A stretch of 64,000 nt of DNA from Burkholderia sp. WSM2230 (GTDB lineage Bacteria > Pseudomonadota > Gammaproteobacteria > Burkholderiales > Burkholderiaceae): assembly GCF_000472445.1 (NCBI RefSeq), contig NZ_AXAJ01000021.1, forward strand, positions 21,842-85,841. Direction: 5' to 3'. Each line of letters begins with the position of its first letter. Positions within the stretch are counted from its first letter, which is position 1. Below, in pieces: positions 27,124 to 35,327 of this stretch. The notes beneath the pieces are model-generated. The model worked only from the letters and a program-made list of their open reading frames with translations. It did not search any database and was not told where the DNA came from. Both the position numbers and the translations under genes were made by a program.

Positions 27124-28509
27124 TCAGTGGGTGGTGGCGCTTGCGCCGTCCTCTGCATTGTCGTGCACCAGCACAAGTTCGCCACGCAGCGAATGTGGGT
27201 ACGCCTTGACGATTTTCACGTCGACCATCTGACCGATCAGCCGTGCATGCGAAGCCACCGGCGCCGGGAAATTCACCACGCGGTTGTTCTCGGTGCGGCC
27301 CGCCAGCTCGTTCGGGTCCTTGCGCGCCGGGCGTTCGACCAGAATGCGCTCGACCTTGCCGACCATCGAGTCGCTGATGCGCTGTACGTTTTCTTCGATC
27401 GTGGCTTGCAGGTGCTGCAGGCGCTTTAACTTCACTTCGCGCGCCGTGTCGTCGGGCAGGTTCGCAGCCGGCGTGCCTGGACGCGGGCTGTAGATAAACG
27501 AGAAGCTCGTGTCGTACTTCATCTCATGCACGAGCGCCATCATCTTGTCGAAGTCTTCTTCCGTCTCGCCGGGGAATCCGACAATCATGTCAGTGGAAAG
27601 CGACAGATCCGGGCGAATCGCTCGCAGCTTGCGGATTACTGACTTGTATTCGAGCACGGTGTAGCCGCGCTTCATCGCCATCAGGATGCGGTCGGATCCG
27701 TGCTGCACCGGCAAATGCAGGTGGCTCACGAGCTTCGGCACCTTCGCGTAGGTGTCGATCAGGCGCTGCGTGAATTCTTTCGGGTGGGACGTGGTGTAGC
27801 GAATGCGTTCGATGCCCGGAATCTCGGCGACGTATTCGATCAGCGTCGCGAAGTCGGCGATTTCCGACGAGCCGAGCGTCAGCGCGCCGCGGAATGCATT
27901 CACGTTCTGACCCAGCAGCGTCACTTCCCGCACGCCCTGGTCGGCGAGACCGGCAATTTCCGTCAGCACGTCGTCCAGCGGACGTGAGACTTCTTCGCCG
28001 CGCGTGTAAGGTACGACGCAATAGCTGCAGTACTTGCTGCAACCTTCCATGATCGAGACGAACGCGCTGGGGCCTTCGACGCGCGCGGGCGGCAGATGGT
28101 CGAACTTTTCGATTTCTGGAAACGTGATGTCGACCTGCGCGCGGCCGCTTTCGCGACGCTTGTCGATCATTTGCGGCAGGCGGTGCAGCGTTTGCGGACC
28201 GAACACGAGGTCGACGTAGGCCGCGCGCGCGACGATCGACGCGCCTTCCTGGCTCGCCACGCACCCGCCCACGCCGATGATCAGATCGGGGTTCGCTTCC
28301 TTCAGCTCGCGCACGCGGCCAAGGTCGGAGAACACTTTTTCCTGCGCTTTCTCGCGCACCGAGCAGGTGTTGAAGAGAATCACGTCCGCGTCTTCGGGCG
28401 TGTCGGTCTTGACGAGGCCTTCAGCCGCGCCGAGTACGTCGACCATCTTGTCGGAGTCGTACTCGTTCATCTGGCAGCCAAAGGTCTTTACATAAACTTT
28501 CTTGGTCAT
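27124..28509 (-). CDS. miaB: tRNA-2-methylthio-N6-dimethylallyladenosine synthase MiaB
   Basis: A 461-residue radical-SAM enzyme that adds methylthio to i6A37 of tRNAs. The N-terminal domain starts VYVKTFGCQMNEYDSDKM with its cluster-binding Cys, plus CSVREKAQEK and VGGCVASQEG. The radical-SAM CxxxCxxC is in CSKYCSYCVVPY, near residue 155. A TRAM domain closes the protein (GRTENNRVVNFPAP to GQMVDVKIVKAYPHSLRG). Upstream in-frame codons to 28815 are not MiaB-like, so ATG 28509 is taken. First gene of the phoH/ybeY series. Confidence 0.97.
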   Translation of the reverse strand: MTKKVYVKTFGCQMNEYDSDKMVDVLGAAEGLVKTDTPEDADVILFNTCSVREKAQEKVFSDLGRVRELKEANPDLIIGVGGCVASQEGASIVARAAYVDLVFGPQTLHRLPQMIDKRRESGRAQVDITFPEIEKFDHLPPARVEGPSAFVSIMEGCSKYCSYCVVPYTRGEEVSRPLDDVLTEIAGLADQGVREVTLLGQNVNAFRGALTLGSSEIADFATLIEYVAEIPGIERIRYTTSHPKEFTQRLIDTYAKVPKLVSHLHLPVQHGSDRILMAMKRGYTVLEYKSVIRKLRAIRPDLSLSTDMIVGFPGETEEDFDKMMALVHEMKYDTSFSFIYSPRPGTPAANLPDDTAREVKLKRLQHLQATIEENVQRISDSMVGKVERILVERPARKDPNELAGRTENNRVVNFPAPVASHARLIGQMVDVKIVKAYPHSLRGELVLVHDNAEDGASATTH

Positions 28510-28729
28510 CGAATTTCGCCGGTCGCAGTGGTTAACCTGGGGGCGCTGTGTAAAAGGGTCAAGGAGGGGCGGAAACGTGCGGACGTCCGTGGGCCGGCGC
28601 TTCAGGCGCATTCGCGCCGCTGTTTTTCGCCGCTTAGGGTCGCTTCCGGTTTGCGCTTTCAGCCGATCCCGGCGGCCCGGTTGGCCGTGAATGGGCGCTG
28701 CTCCCACACGCTTGCCGTGTAGCGCAATA

Positions 28730-29713
28730 TTATAGCCCTTCGCCGGACAGGGCCTCGTCGCCCGCTTGCGCGCCCGGCGGCTCGGGCGGCAAGCCAAGCA
28801 GGCTTTCCAGTTCATCCGACACCTGGGCGAAGCGCTCGCTCAGAAAGTCCAGCAGCACGCGCACGCGGGGCGCCATGAAGCGGTTGCGGTGGTACAGCGC
28901 GTGCAGCGGCGCGTCCGGATAGCGCCAGTCGGGCAGCAGGATTTTCAGGCCGTCGGCGCGCAGATCCGCTTGCACGTCCCACATCGACTTGATCGCGATG
29001 CCGTAGCCGCGCAGCGCCCATTCGCGGGCGACGGCGCCGTCGTTGGTTTCGCGCGCGGTTTCGAGCGGCACCGTGTGGTGCTGCACTTCGTCGCCGCGCG
29101 TGAAACGCCATTCGTTGACCGGTCCGGAGCCGGTGCTGAGCACGATGCAGTCGAAATTGGCGAGATCGTGCGGATCTTTCGGCTCGCCCGTCCGCGCGAT
29201 GTATTCCGGCGATGCGCACAGCACGCGACGGTTTCGCGCCAGCTTGCGAGCGACGAGCGAGCTGTCCTGCGGCACGCCGAAGCGGATCGCAAGGTCGATG
29301 TCCTCCTGCACGAGATTCGCCAGCGAGTCCGACAGCGTCAGCGCGAACGTCACTTCAGGGTAGAGCGCATTGAATTCGTCGAGCCAGTGCATCAGCAGGT
29401 TGCGCCCGAAGTCCGAGGTCGCCGACACGCGCACCTTGCCGCGCACCACGCCTTGGCCGGCCTGCAGCGCGGCTTTCGCGTCGTCGAGCGATTGCAGCGC
29501 CTGGCGGCAGCAATTCAGGTAGAGGCGGCCTTCGTCTGTAAGCCGTAACTGGCGCGTCGTGCGCTCGAAAAGCCGCGCCTTCAGGCCGGCTTCGAGCTTC
29601 GCGAGGCGGGCGCTCGCGGCGGCGGGCGTGAGTCCCATCTTGCGGCCCGCTGCGGACAGGCTGCCCTGCTGCGCGGCCTCCACAAAAAGGCGAATGTCGC
29701 CGAGGTTATCCAT
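28730..29713 (-). CDS. LysR family transcriptional regulator
   Basis: A 327-residue LTTR. The winged helix-turn-helix fills residues 5-60 (IRLFVEAAQQGSLSAAGRKMGLTPAAASARLAKLE), followed by the effector-binding domain (VRGKVRVSATSDFGRNLL). The ATG at 29713 is chosen; one at 29725 would overlap the palindrome at 29720-29738. It is divergent from a VOC protein and an MFS exporter, so it likely controls those and itself. The effector is unknown. Confidence 0.92.
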   Translation of the reverse strand: MDNLGDIRLFVEAAQQGSLSAAGRKMGLTPAAASARLAKLEAGLKARLFERTTRQLRLTDEGRLYLNCCRQALQSLDDAKAALQAGQGVVRGKVRVSATSDFGRNLLMHWLDEFNALYPEVTFALTLSDSLANLVQEDIDLAIRFGVPQDSSLVARKLARNRRVLCASPEYIARTGEPKDPHDLANFDCIVLSTGSGPVNEWRFTRGDEVQHHTVPLETARETNDGAVAREWALRGYGIAIKSMWDVQADLRADGLKILLPDWRYPDAPLHALYHRNRFMAPRVRVLLDFLSERFAQVSDELESLLGLPPEPPGAQAGDEALSGEGL

Positions 29714-29719
29714 GGCCGG

Positions 29720-29738
29720 TTTCAAATGACATTTGAAA
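29720..29738. promoter_or_regulatory. Perfect inverted repeat, candidate LysR operator
   Basis: TTTCAAATGACATTTGAAA is a nine-base arm perfect palindrome with a central A. A third half-site, TTCAAATG, follows at 29743-29750. It lies seven bases upstream of the LysR start codon and in the divergent gap, suited to autorepression and control of the VOC-MFS pair. Confidence 0.7.
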
Positions 29739-29832
29739 ATGCTTCAAATGCTACGCCAATTATCAAATTAGCGTCGCCCGGCCACAATCCAGGTCTCGAA
29801 AACCCATGCGGCGCTTGCGGCCGCCGGAAATC

Positions 29833-30231
29833 ATGCAACTCGATCACGCGACCATCGTCACAGCGGATCTCGACACGGCCCGCCGCCTTTTCGTCGACGT
29901 CGCCGGCTTGACACAGGGCGCGCGTCCGCCGTTTTCCGTCGACGGCTACTGGCTTTACGCGGACGGCCGACCGGTGGTGCATCTGGTCGAGGCGACAGCG
30001 CCGGCCCCGTCGATCCGCACGGCGCCGCGCATCGACCATATCGCGTTCCGTCTGCAAAGCGCCGCCGAATGGCAGGCACTGCTCGGCCGCCTCAGCGCTT
30101 GCGGCGTCGGCTACCAGACAGCGCAAGTCCCGCAGATGGGTCCGCAAGAGGCCGCCATGCAGATTTTCGTCGCGCTGGCACCGGGCGTCGTCGTCGAGTT
30201 CGTGACGGCGCTGCATCACGCTCAACCGTAA
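29833..30231 (+). CDS. VOC (glyoxalase/dioxygenase-fold) family protein
   Basis: A 132-residue single-domain VOC protein. MQLDHATIVTADLDTARRLFVDVAGL is the first beta-alpha-beta module with His4 as a possible metal ligand; VHLVEA and RIDHIAFRLQSAAEWQALLGRL form the second. The protein could be a lyase, isomerase or binding protein; the substrate cannot be read. It is followed 16 bases later by an MFS exporter, so probably co-transcribed. Confidence 0.85.
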   Translation: MQLDHATIVTADLDTARRLFVDVAGLTQGARPPFSVDGYWLYADGRPVVHLVEATAPAPSIRTAPRIDHIAFRLQSAAEWQALLGRLSACGVGYQTAQVPQMGPQEAAMQIFVALAPGVVVEFVTALHHAQP

Positions 30232-30247
30232 AACCTGGGGAACAAGA

Positions 30248-31438
30248 ATGCCGATTCCATTACTCGCGCTCGCGATCAGCGCCTTCGCTATCGGGACCAC
30301 AGAGTTCGTCATCATGGGCTTGCTGCCGGAGGTCGCGCGCGATCTCGCGGTGTCGATTCCGTCGGCGGGATTGCTGGTGAGCGGCTATGCGCTCGGCGTC
30401 GCCGTGGGCGCGCCGCTGCTCGCGGTCGTCACGAGCAGAATGCCGCGCAAGCTCGCGCTGCAACTGCTGATGGGCGTGTTCATCGTGGGCAATACGCTGT
30501 GCGCCATTGCATCGAGCTATTCGGTGCTGATGATCGCGCGCGTGGTCACCTCGTTCGCGCACGGCTCGTTTTTCGGCATCGGCGCGGTGGTCGCGGCGTC
30601 GCTTGTGCCTTCCGAAAAACGCGCGAGTGCGATCGCGCTGATGTTCACAGGGCTCACGTTGGCCAATGTGCTCGGCGTGCCGTTCGGCACGTTCGTCGGC
30701 CACGAGTTTGGCTGGCGGGCCGCGTTCTGGATTGTCAGCGCGTTCGGCGTGCTGTCGCTCGCCGGTGTGACGGCGCTCGTGCCGAACCGCCACGACACCG
30801 GCCCCGCCGGTCTCGGTCATGAAGTGCGCGTGCTGAAGGACCCGCAGGTATGGACCGCGCTCGCGATGACGGTGCTGGGCTTCGGCGGCGTGTTCGTCGT
30901 CTTCACGTACATCGCGCCCATCCTCGAACAGGTGAGCGGCTTCTCGCCGCGCGCCGTCACGCTGATTCTCGTGCTGTTCGGCGTGGGGCTGACAATCGGC
31001 AACACGCTCGGCGGCAAGCTTGCTGACCGCGCGCTGATGCCTTCGCTGATGGGCATTCTCGCGGCGCTCGCCGTCGTGATGGCGTTGTTCGCGCGCACCA
31101 GCCATTCGCAGGTCGCCGCGGCGATTACCGTCTTCGTGTGGGGCATAGCTGCGTTCGCCACCGTGCCGCCTTTGCAGATGCGCGTGGTCGAAAAGGCGGC
31201 GAAGGCGCCCAATCTTGCGTCGACGCTGAACATCGGCGCGTTCAATGTGGGCAATGCGGGCGGCGCGTGGCTCGGCGGTCTCGTGATCGATCACGGCCAT
31301 TCGCTCGATACCTTGCCGTGGGTCGCCGCGGCGGTAAGCGTCGCCGCCTTGCTGCTGACGTGGTTCGCCTCGCGCATGGACACGTCCATCGGGCGAACAG
31401 CCGGGCAGCGTCGCGTGGACGTGCGCGAGCGCGCGTAG
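30248..31438 (+). CDS. MFS exporter, DHA1 (AraJ/YdhP-like) family
   Basis: A 396-residue protein with about 12 transmembrane helices. The N-terminus PLLALAISAFAIGTTEFVIMGLLPEVARDL is the signature of the AraJ/YdhP/PbuE-like branch of drug and metabolite exporters. VTSFAHGSFFGIGAVVAASLVPSEKRASAIALMF holds the motif near TM4-5. The cargo is unknown. It is probably the effective partner of the VOC gene under the LysR regulator. Confidence 0.9.
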   Translation: MPIPLLALAISAFAIGTTEFVIMGLLPEVARDLAVSIPSAGLLVSGYALGVAVGAPLLAVVTSRMPRKLALQLLMGVFIVGNTLCAIASSYSVLMIARVVTSFAHGSFFGIGAVVAASLVPSEKRASAIALMFTGLTLANVLGVPFGTFVGHEFGWRAAFWIVSAFGVLSLAGVTALVPNRHDTGPAGLGHEVRVLKDPQVWTALAMTVLGFGGVFVVFTYIAPILEQVSGFSPRAVTLILVLFGVGLTIGNTLGGKLADRALMPSLMGILAALAVVMALFARTSHSQVAAAITVFVWGIAAFATVPPLQMRVVEKAAKAPNLASTLNIGAFNVGNAGGAWLGGLVIDHGHSLDTLPWVAAAVSVAALLLTWFASRMDTSIGRTAGQRRVDVRERA

Positions 31439-31578
31439 CGGCGTGCGGCGCTTCGAGAACGTCCTCCGCAATGCTGATAACAGTGTGAAGATAACTTCGT
31501 TGGGCGCGGCGGGCCGCGATGCTATCTTGCTTCCACTCACTGCTTGCGCGCCGTCCGGCGGCGCTTCTGGAGGCAATC

Positions 31579-32268
31579 ATGCATTCCCCGCTTGCTCTGG
31601 TTCGCGATCCCGCAACTGCTACCGACGCGCCGCCGCGTGCCGCCGAACCTTTCGATGCACTAGAACATCTCGTCGGCGTGAACCTCGCGCGTTTGCGCGC
31701 GGAGCGCCAGTTGTCGCTCGACGCTCTCGCGCGAGCGTCCGGCGTGTCGCGGGCAATGCTCGCGCAGATCGAGTCGGCGCGCAGCGTGCCGTCCATCAAG
31801 GTGCTCTGCAAGGTGGCCGCCGCGTTGAAGGTGTCGGTCGCAGCGTTTCTGCGCCGCCATGCGACGAACGGTTTCGAGCACTTGCCAGCGGAGCGCTCGT
31901 CGCGCGTCGTCAGTTCCAATGGACGCTATTCCGCCCGGCCGCTTTATCCGGACAACGAACCAACTGTCGCCGAATTCCACGAACTGCGCATCGCGCCGTT
32001 GCATACGGAAGCGGGCGTGCGGCGGGCGCCGGGCACGACGGTCAACCTCGTCGTCAGCGAAGGCACGCTCGAAGTCAGCGTGCATGACCAGCGCCAGCTG
32101 CTGGCAACAGGCGATGCAATCATCTTCGACGCCGATCAGCCGCACAGTCTGCGTAATCCTGGCGACACCGAAGCCCGTGCGTTTCGCGTGACGCTGAAGG
32201 CAGAGACGCCGCCGCGCTGGGACGCGCCGGCGCTGCGCGACACGGCGCGCGAGGCCGCGCCTGTCTGA
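31579..32268 (+). CDS. XRE-family regulator with C-terminal cupin
   Basis: A 229-residue HTH_3-cupin regulator. The HTH is LARLRAERQLSLDALARASGVSRAMLAQIESARSVPSIKVL (residues 36-76); the cupin (about 150-210) includes GTTVNLVVSEGTLEVSVHDQRQLLATGDAIIFDADQPHSLRNPG. GGAGG about seven bases upstream supports ATG 31579 over the open frame at 31519. Two direct GATAAC copies (31476, 31490) lie in its upstream region. Target unknown. Confidence 0.9.
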   Translation: MHSPLALVRDPATATDAPPRAAEPFDALEHLVGVNLARLRAERQLSLDALARASGVSRAMLAQIESARSVPSIKVLCKVAAALKVSVAAFLRRHATNGFEHLPAERSSRVVSSNGRYSARPLYPDNEPTVAEFHELRIAPLHTEAGVRRAPGTTVNLVVSEGTLEVSVHDQRQLLATGDAIIFDADQPHSLRNPGDTEARAFRVTLKAETPPRWDAPALRDTAREAAPV

Positions 32269-32388
32269 TCGAATTCGCCGCGACGGGCGCGCGCGAGCGC
32301 AATCCCGTCCGGCCAGTAGGGGTTGCGCTGCGGTTCGCACGCGACTGCTGTATGCTTGGCCCGCCGGTTCGTCCGGCAATCAGTGCGT

Positions 32389-32569
32389 CTTCAGGGCGGG
32401 GCGGAATTCCCCACCGGCGGTATGCCGGCAGCGCGAAAGCGCAGGCCGGCGAGCCCGCGAGCGCCCGCAGTGGTGCGGTTTTCAGCGAATCGAAAACCGC
32501 CGCGGGGTCAGCAGATCTGGTGCGAAGCCAGAGCCGACGGTCATAGTCCGGATGGAAGAAGATGTGCAG
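32389..32569 (+). ncRNA. FMN riboswitch (RFN element)
   Basis: The aptamer controls riboflavin synthesis by binding FMN. Conserved blocks occur in order: CTTCAGGGCGGGG, GGAATTCCCCACCGGCGG, AGCCCGCGAGCGC, CAGATCTGGTG, AGAGCCGACGGT and AGTCCGGATGGAAGAAGATG. A later hairpin set (CGCC...GGGCGG around 32592-32619) may be the expression platform. It lies 137 bases before ribB, with no open gene between. Confidence 0.96.
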
Positions 32570-32706
32570 ATAGTCATGTTCGTTTCCGTGGCGCCGCCTG
32601 CCGGTTCGGGCGGTGCGCGAACGCCGCTTCAGTCGCGAGGCGGCGCTTCACGGCGCGTCTTTGCCTGTTTGCAATGCCCTGAAACGTTTCTCGCCCAACT
32701 TTTGCG

Positions 32707-33438
32707 ATGAGCGTTTCAACCATGTCCTTTGCTACTTTTCCTGCTCCTTCGACGATTGCCGACGACGCCTTCGCCGATCTCCCGCTGCTCGCCACCGAAC
32801 CCGTTCCGCCGCGTATCGCCGCCGCTTTGCAGGCCATGCGCGAGGGCCGCGCCGTGGTCCTGCAAGATGACGACGACCGCGAGAACGAAGCCGACCTGAT
32901 CGTGTCGGCCGAGCGTCTTTCCGTCGAAACCATGGCACTGCTGATTCGCGAATGCAGCGGCATCGTGTGCCTGTGCCTGCCGGATGCGAAAATCCGCGCG
33001 CTCGAACTTCCGCCTATGGCCGTCAACAACGAAAGCCGTCACGGCACCGCGTTCACAGTTTCGATCGAGGCGCGCGAGGGCGTGACCACCGGTGTGTCCG
33101 CGCTCGACCGCGTGACGACGATTCGCGCCGCGATTGCGGATACGGCGCAACCGGCCGACATCGTGAGGCCCGGTCACGTGTTCCCGTTGCGCGCGATGCC
33201 TGGCGGCGTGCTCGCGCGCCGCGGACATACCGAAGGCACGGTGGATCTGGCGATTCTGGCGGGGCTCAAGCCCGCTGGTGTGCTGTGCGAGTTGATGAAC
33301 GCGGACGGCACGATGACGCGCGGCGCGGACGTCGAACGCTTTGCCGCACAACACAATCTGCCGATGCTGACGATTGCGGAACTGGTGGAGTTTCGTCAGG
33401 CGTTGGCGCAGGCGCGGGAATGCGTGGAAGAGGCTTGA
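32707..33438 (+). CDS. ribB: 3,4-dihydroxy-2-butanone-4-phosphate synthase
   Basis: A 243-residue enzyme that makes the four-carbon precursor of riboflavin from ribulose-5-phosphate. DDDRENEADLIVSAE is the acidic active-site loop; FTVSIEAREGVTTGVSALDRVTTI, FPLRAMPGGVLARRGHTEGTVDL and CELMNADGTM follow. An N-terminal extension of about 30 residues is present. An internal ATG at 32722 is an alternative start. No GTP cyclohydrolase II domain is fused. FMN represses it through the upstream riboswitch. Confidence 0.96.
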   Translation: MSVSTMSFATFPAPSTIADDAFADLPLLATEPVPPRIAAALQAMREGRAVVLQDDDDRENEADLIVSAERLSVETMALLIRECSGIVCLCLPDAKIRALELPPMAVNNESRHGTAFTVSIEAREGVTTGVSALDRVTTIRAAIADTAQPADIVRPGHVFPLRAMPGGVLARRGHTEGTVDLAILAGLKPAGVLCELMNADGTMTRGADVERFAAQHNLPMLTIAELVEFRQALAQARECVEEA

Positions 33439-33513
33439 GCGCGCTGTTCGGGGCGCCGCTCGCGCGCTGTGCCTAACAGGCGTTCGCGGCGCGGCAGGTG
33501 CCGCGCAAAGCAG

Positions 33514-33540
33514 GGCCGGCTACAGGCAGCCGGCCTTTTT
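33514..33540 (+). terminator. Rho-independent terminator of ribB
   Basis: GGCCGGCT-ACAGGC-AGCCGGCC and five T, 75 bases after the ribB stop. Confidence 0.9.
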
Positions 33541-33566
33541 CGCAAGCGCCGCGCTTCTCGCAACGG

Positions 33567-34253
33567 TCACGACTGCACGTCGCCGAAGTCGCCGCGCACA
33601 CCCGCTTCGATCAACGCGGGCAGTTCGTCCATATGCTTCATGATGCGCGTGATGCCCATCTTGCGCAGCGCGTCCGCATAGCCGTCGGGAATATGGCTCG
33701 CACCGACGAACGCGATGGTTTTCATGCCCGCCGCGCGCGCCGCGTTCAGGCCCGCCACGCTGTCTTCCACGACGATGCATCGCGATGCATCGACGCCGAG
33801 CGTTTGCGCGGCGAACAGATACACGTCGGGAAAAGGCTTGGGCCGCGGGACCTGTTCAGCGCTGAACACACGCTCGCCGAAAATCTGCTGCAAGCCGGCG
33901 CGTCGTAGTGACGCTGTCACGCGCGTCATGCGGCTGTTCGACACCACGGCAGCCGGCAGCGTCACGCGTTGGAGCGCGTCGCGTACGCCGTTGACCGGAC
34001 TGAGCGATGCAGCCAGCGCGAGCTCGACGTTGTGCTCGATGGTGTTCAGAAAATCGGACGGTAACGCGATGTCGAATGCTTTCTCGATGCCTTCGAGAAA
34101 GCGCGACGTTTGCTGGCCGAACGCGGTTTTGACGATAGTCTCGAAGTCGAGGCCGGGGAAAGTGGCCGAGAGCGTCTCGAACATGACGCGGTCGGCGATG
34201 ACTTCACTGTCGACGAGTACGCCGTCGCAGTCGCAGATGAGGTGGTCGATCAT
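33567..34253 (-). CDS. HAD superfamily phosphatase (beta-phosphoglucomutase-like)
   Basis: A 228-residue HAD-IA protein. Motif I is ICDCDGVLVDSE (nucleophile Asp), motif II PAAVVSNSRMTR, motif III the Lys in PRPKPFPDVY and motif IV VVEDSVAGLNAARAAG. The cap domain between motifs I and II is helical, as in sugar-phosphate phosphatases. The ATG at 34253 is the family start; the frame is open to 34310. Convergent with ribB, substrate unknown. Confidence 0.9.
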   Translation of the reverse strand: MIDHLICDCDGVLVDSEVIADRVMFETLSATFPGLDFETIVKTAFGQQTSRFLEGIEKAFDIALPSDFLNTIEHNVELALAASLSPVNGVRDALQRVTLPAAVVSNSRMTRVTASLRRAGLQQIFGERVFSAEQVPRPKPFPDVYLFAAQTLGVDASRCIVVEDSVAGLNAARAAGMKTIAFVGASHIPDGYADALRKMGITRIMKHMDELPALIEAGVRGDFGDVQS

Positions 34254-34491
34254 GCCTGAAGGAACGGAAAACCGGGGCGCGCGCAAACACCGTTGGTCGT
34301 GAATGGCCACGAATGGGCCACGAATGGGCTACGAAAAACCACCCGCGGCTGGTTCACGCGCGCCGTGTGAAAGCGCCATGATACGTGCTTTGGCGCGGCA
34401 CGCGCCGCTCCGCCGCTTTCCTTTGATTCCTCCGCATGCGGTTTGCGCGTGTGCCGCGCGTATTGCGAGCGGGTGGTGACCTATGGCGCGA

Positions 34492-35205
34492 TCAGCGCGC
34501 ATGGAGGTACAGATAAAGACCGGCCGCCACCGCGCCGCCAAGCAGCGGCCCGCAGACCGGAATCCATGCATAGCGCCAGTCGCTGTCGCGCTTGCCCGGA
34601 ATCGGCAGTAGCGCGTGCATGAGACGCGGCGACAGGTCGCGCGCGGGACTCATCGCGTAACCAGTCGGTCCGCCGAGCGAAATGCCGATGCCCAGTACGA
34701 GCAGGCCGACCGGCAGCGCGTCCAGCGCGCCCAAGCCGACTTGCGGCGAAGCGAGATACAGCACGCCGAGAATCAGCACGAAGGTGGCGATCATTTCGGT
34801 GAGCAGGTTGTGCGGCACACTGCGAATGGCGGGCGCGGTGCAGAACACGCCGAGCTTCACGTCGGCGTCGCCTTCCTTCGCGAAGTGCTGGCGATACGCG
34901 ACCCACACCAGCAGCGCGCCCGCCATCCCGCCGAGCATTTGCGCAGCCACGTAGCCGGGGACCTTGGCCCACGCGAATTTGCCCGCGAGCGCGAGACTCA
35001 CGGTCACGACCGGATTCAGGTGCGCGCCGCTGAACGACGCGGTCACGTAGACGGCGATGAACACCGCCATCGCCCAGCCCATGACGATCACGATCAGATC
35101 CGCGCCCTTGCCCTTGGTGCGCGCGAGCAGCACGTTGGCGACAGCGCCGTCGCCGAGCAGCACGACGAGTGCCGTGCCGATGAATTCCGCAATGTATGGA
35201 GACAT
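34492..35205 (-). CDS. glpF: MIP-family glycerol facilitator with altered NPA motifs
   Basis: A 237-residue aquaglyceroporin with six predicted helices. It is the likely glycerol uptake channel, as it lies next to glpK and glpD. The usual first NPA reads NPV (residues 64-66, SGAHLNPVVT) and the second reads SPA (186-188, GYAMSPARD). The Arg after the second motif and Asp of PARD are present, as in glycerol channels. The Ser is one base away from Asn (AGT versus AAT). Channel function is therefore less certain than the fold. Confidence 0.88.
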   Translation of the reverse strand: MSPYIAEFIGTALVVLLGDGAVANVLLARTKGKGADLIVIVMGWAMAVFIAVYVTASFSGAHLNPVVTVSLALAGKFAWAKVPGYVAAQMLGGMAGALLVWVAYRQHFAKEGDADVKLGVFCTAPAIRSVPHNLLTEMIATFVLILGVLYLASPQVGLGALDALPVGLLVLGIGISLGGPTGYAMSPARDLSPRLMHALLPIPGKRDSDWRYAWIPVCGPLLGGAVAAGLYLYLHAR

Positions 35206-35292
35206 CGTTTGGTATCCAAAGTATTGTTGTTAGGGAAGCCGCGAGACGCGGCGGCTGCCTGCGGTTTTATCTCAGGTTTGCGTGAGCCCTGC

Positions 35293-35316
35293 GGGACGTT
35301 CGTGCGTGAACGTCCC
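35293..35316. repeat. Inverted repeat between glpK and glpF
   Basis: GGGACGTTC (35293-35301) and GAACGTCCC (35308-35316) form a nine-pair stem with a six-base loop. There is no T tract, so it is more likely an RNA processing/attenuation hairpin than a terminator. Confidence 0.6.
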
Positions 35317-35327
35317 GGCGCGTAAGC

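Noticed and set aside
30260..31576. 438-residue frame antisense to the MFS exporter
   Set aside because: Extremely Arg/His/Glu-rich; it mirrors the hydrophobic MFS frame.
35293..35316. Terminator between glpK and glpF
   Set aside because: The hairpin lacks a T tract on the minus strand, so it is reported only as an inverted repeat.
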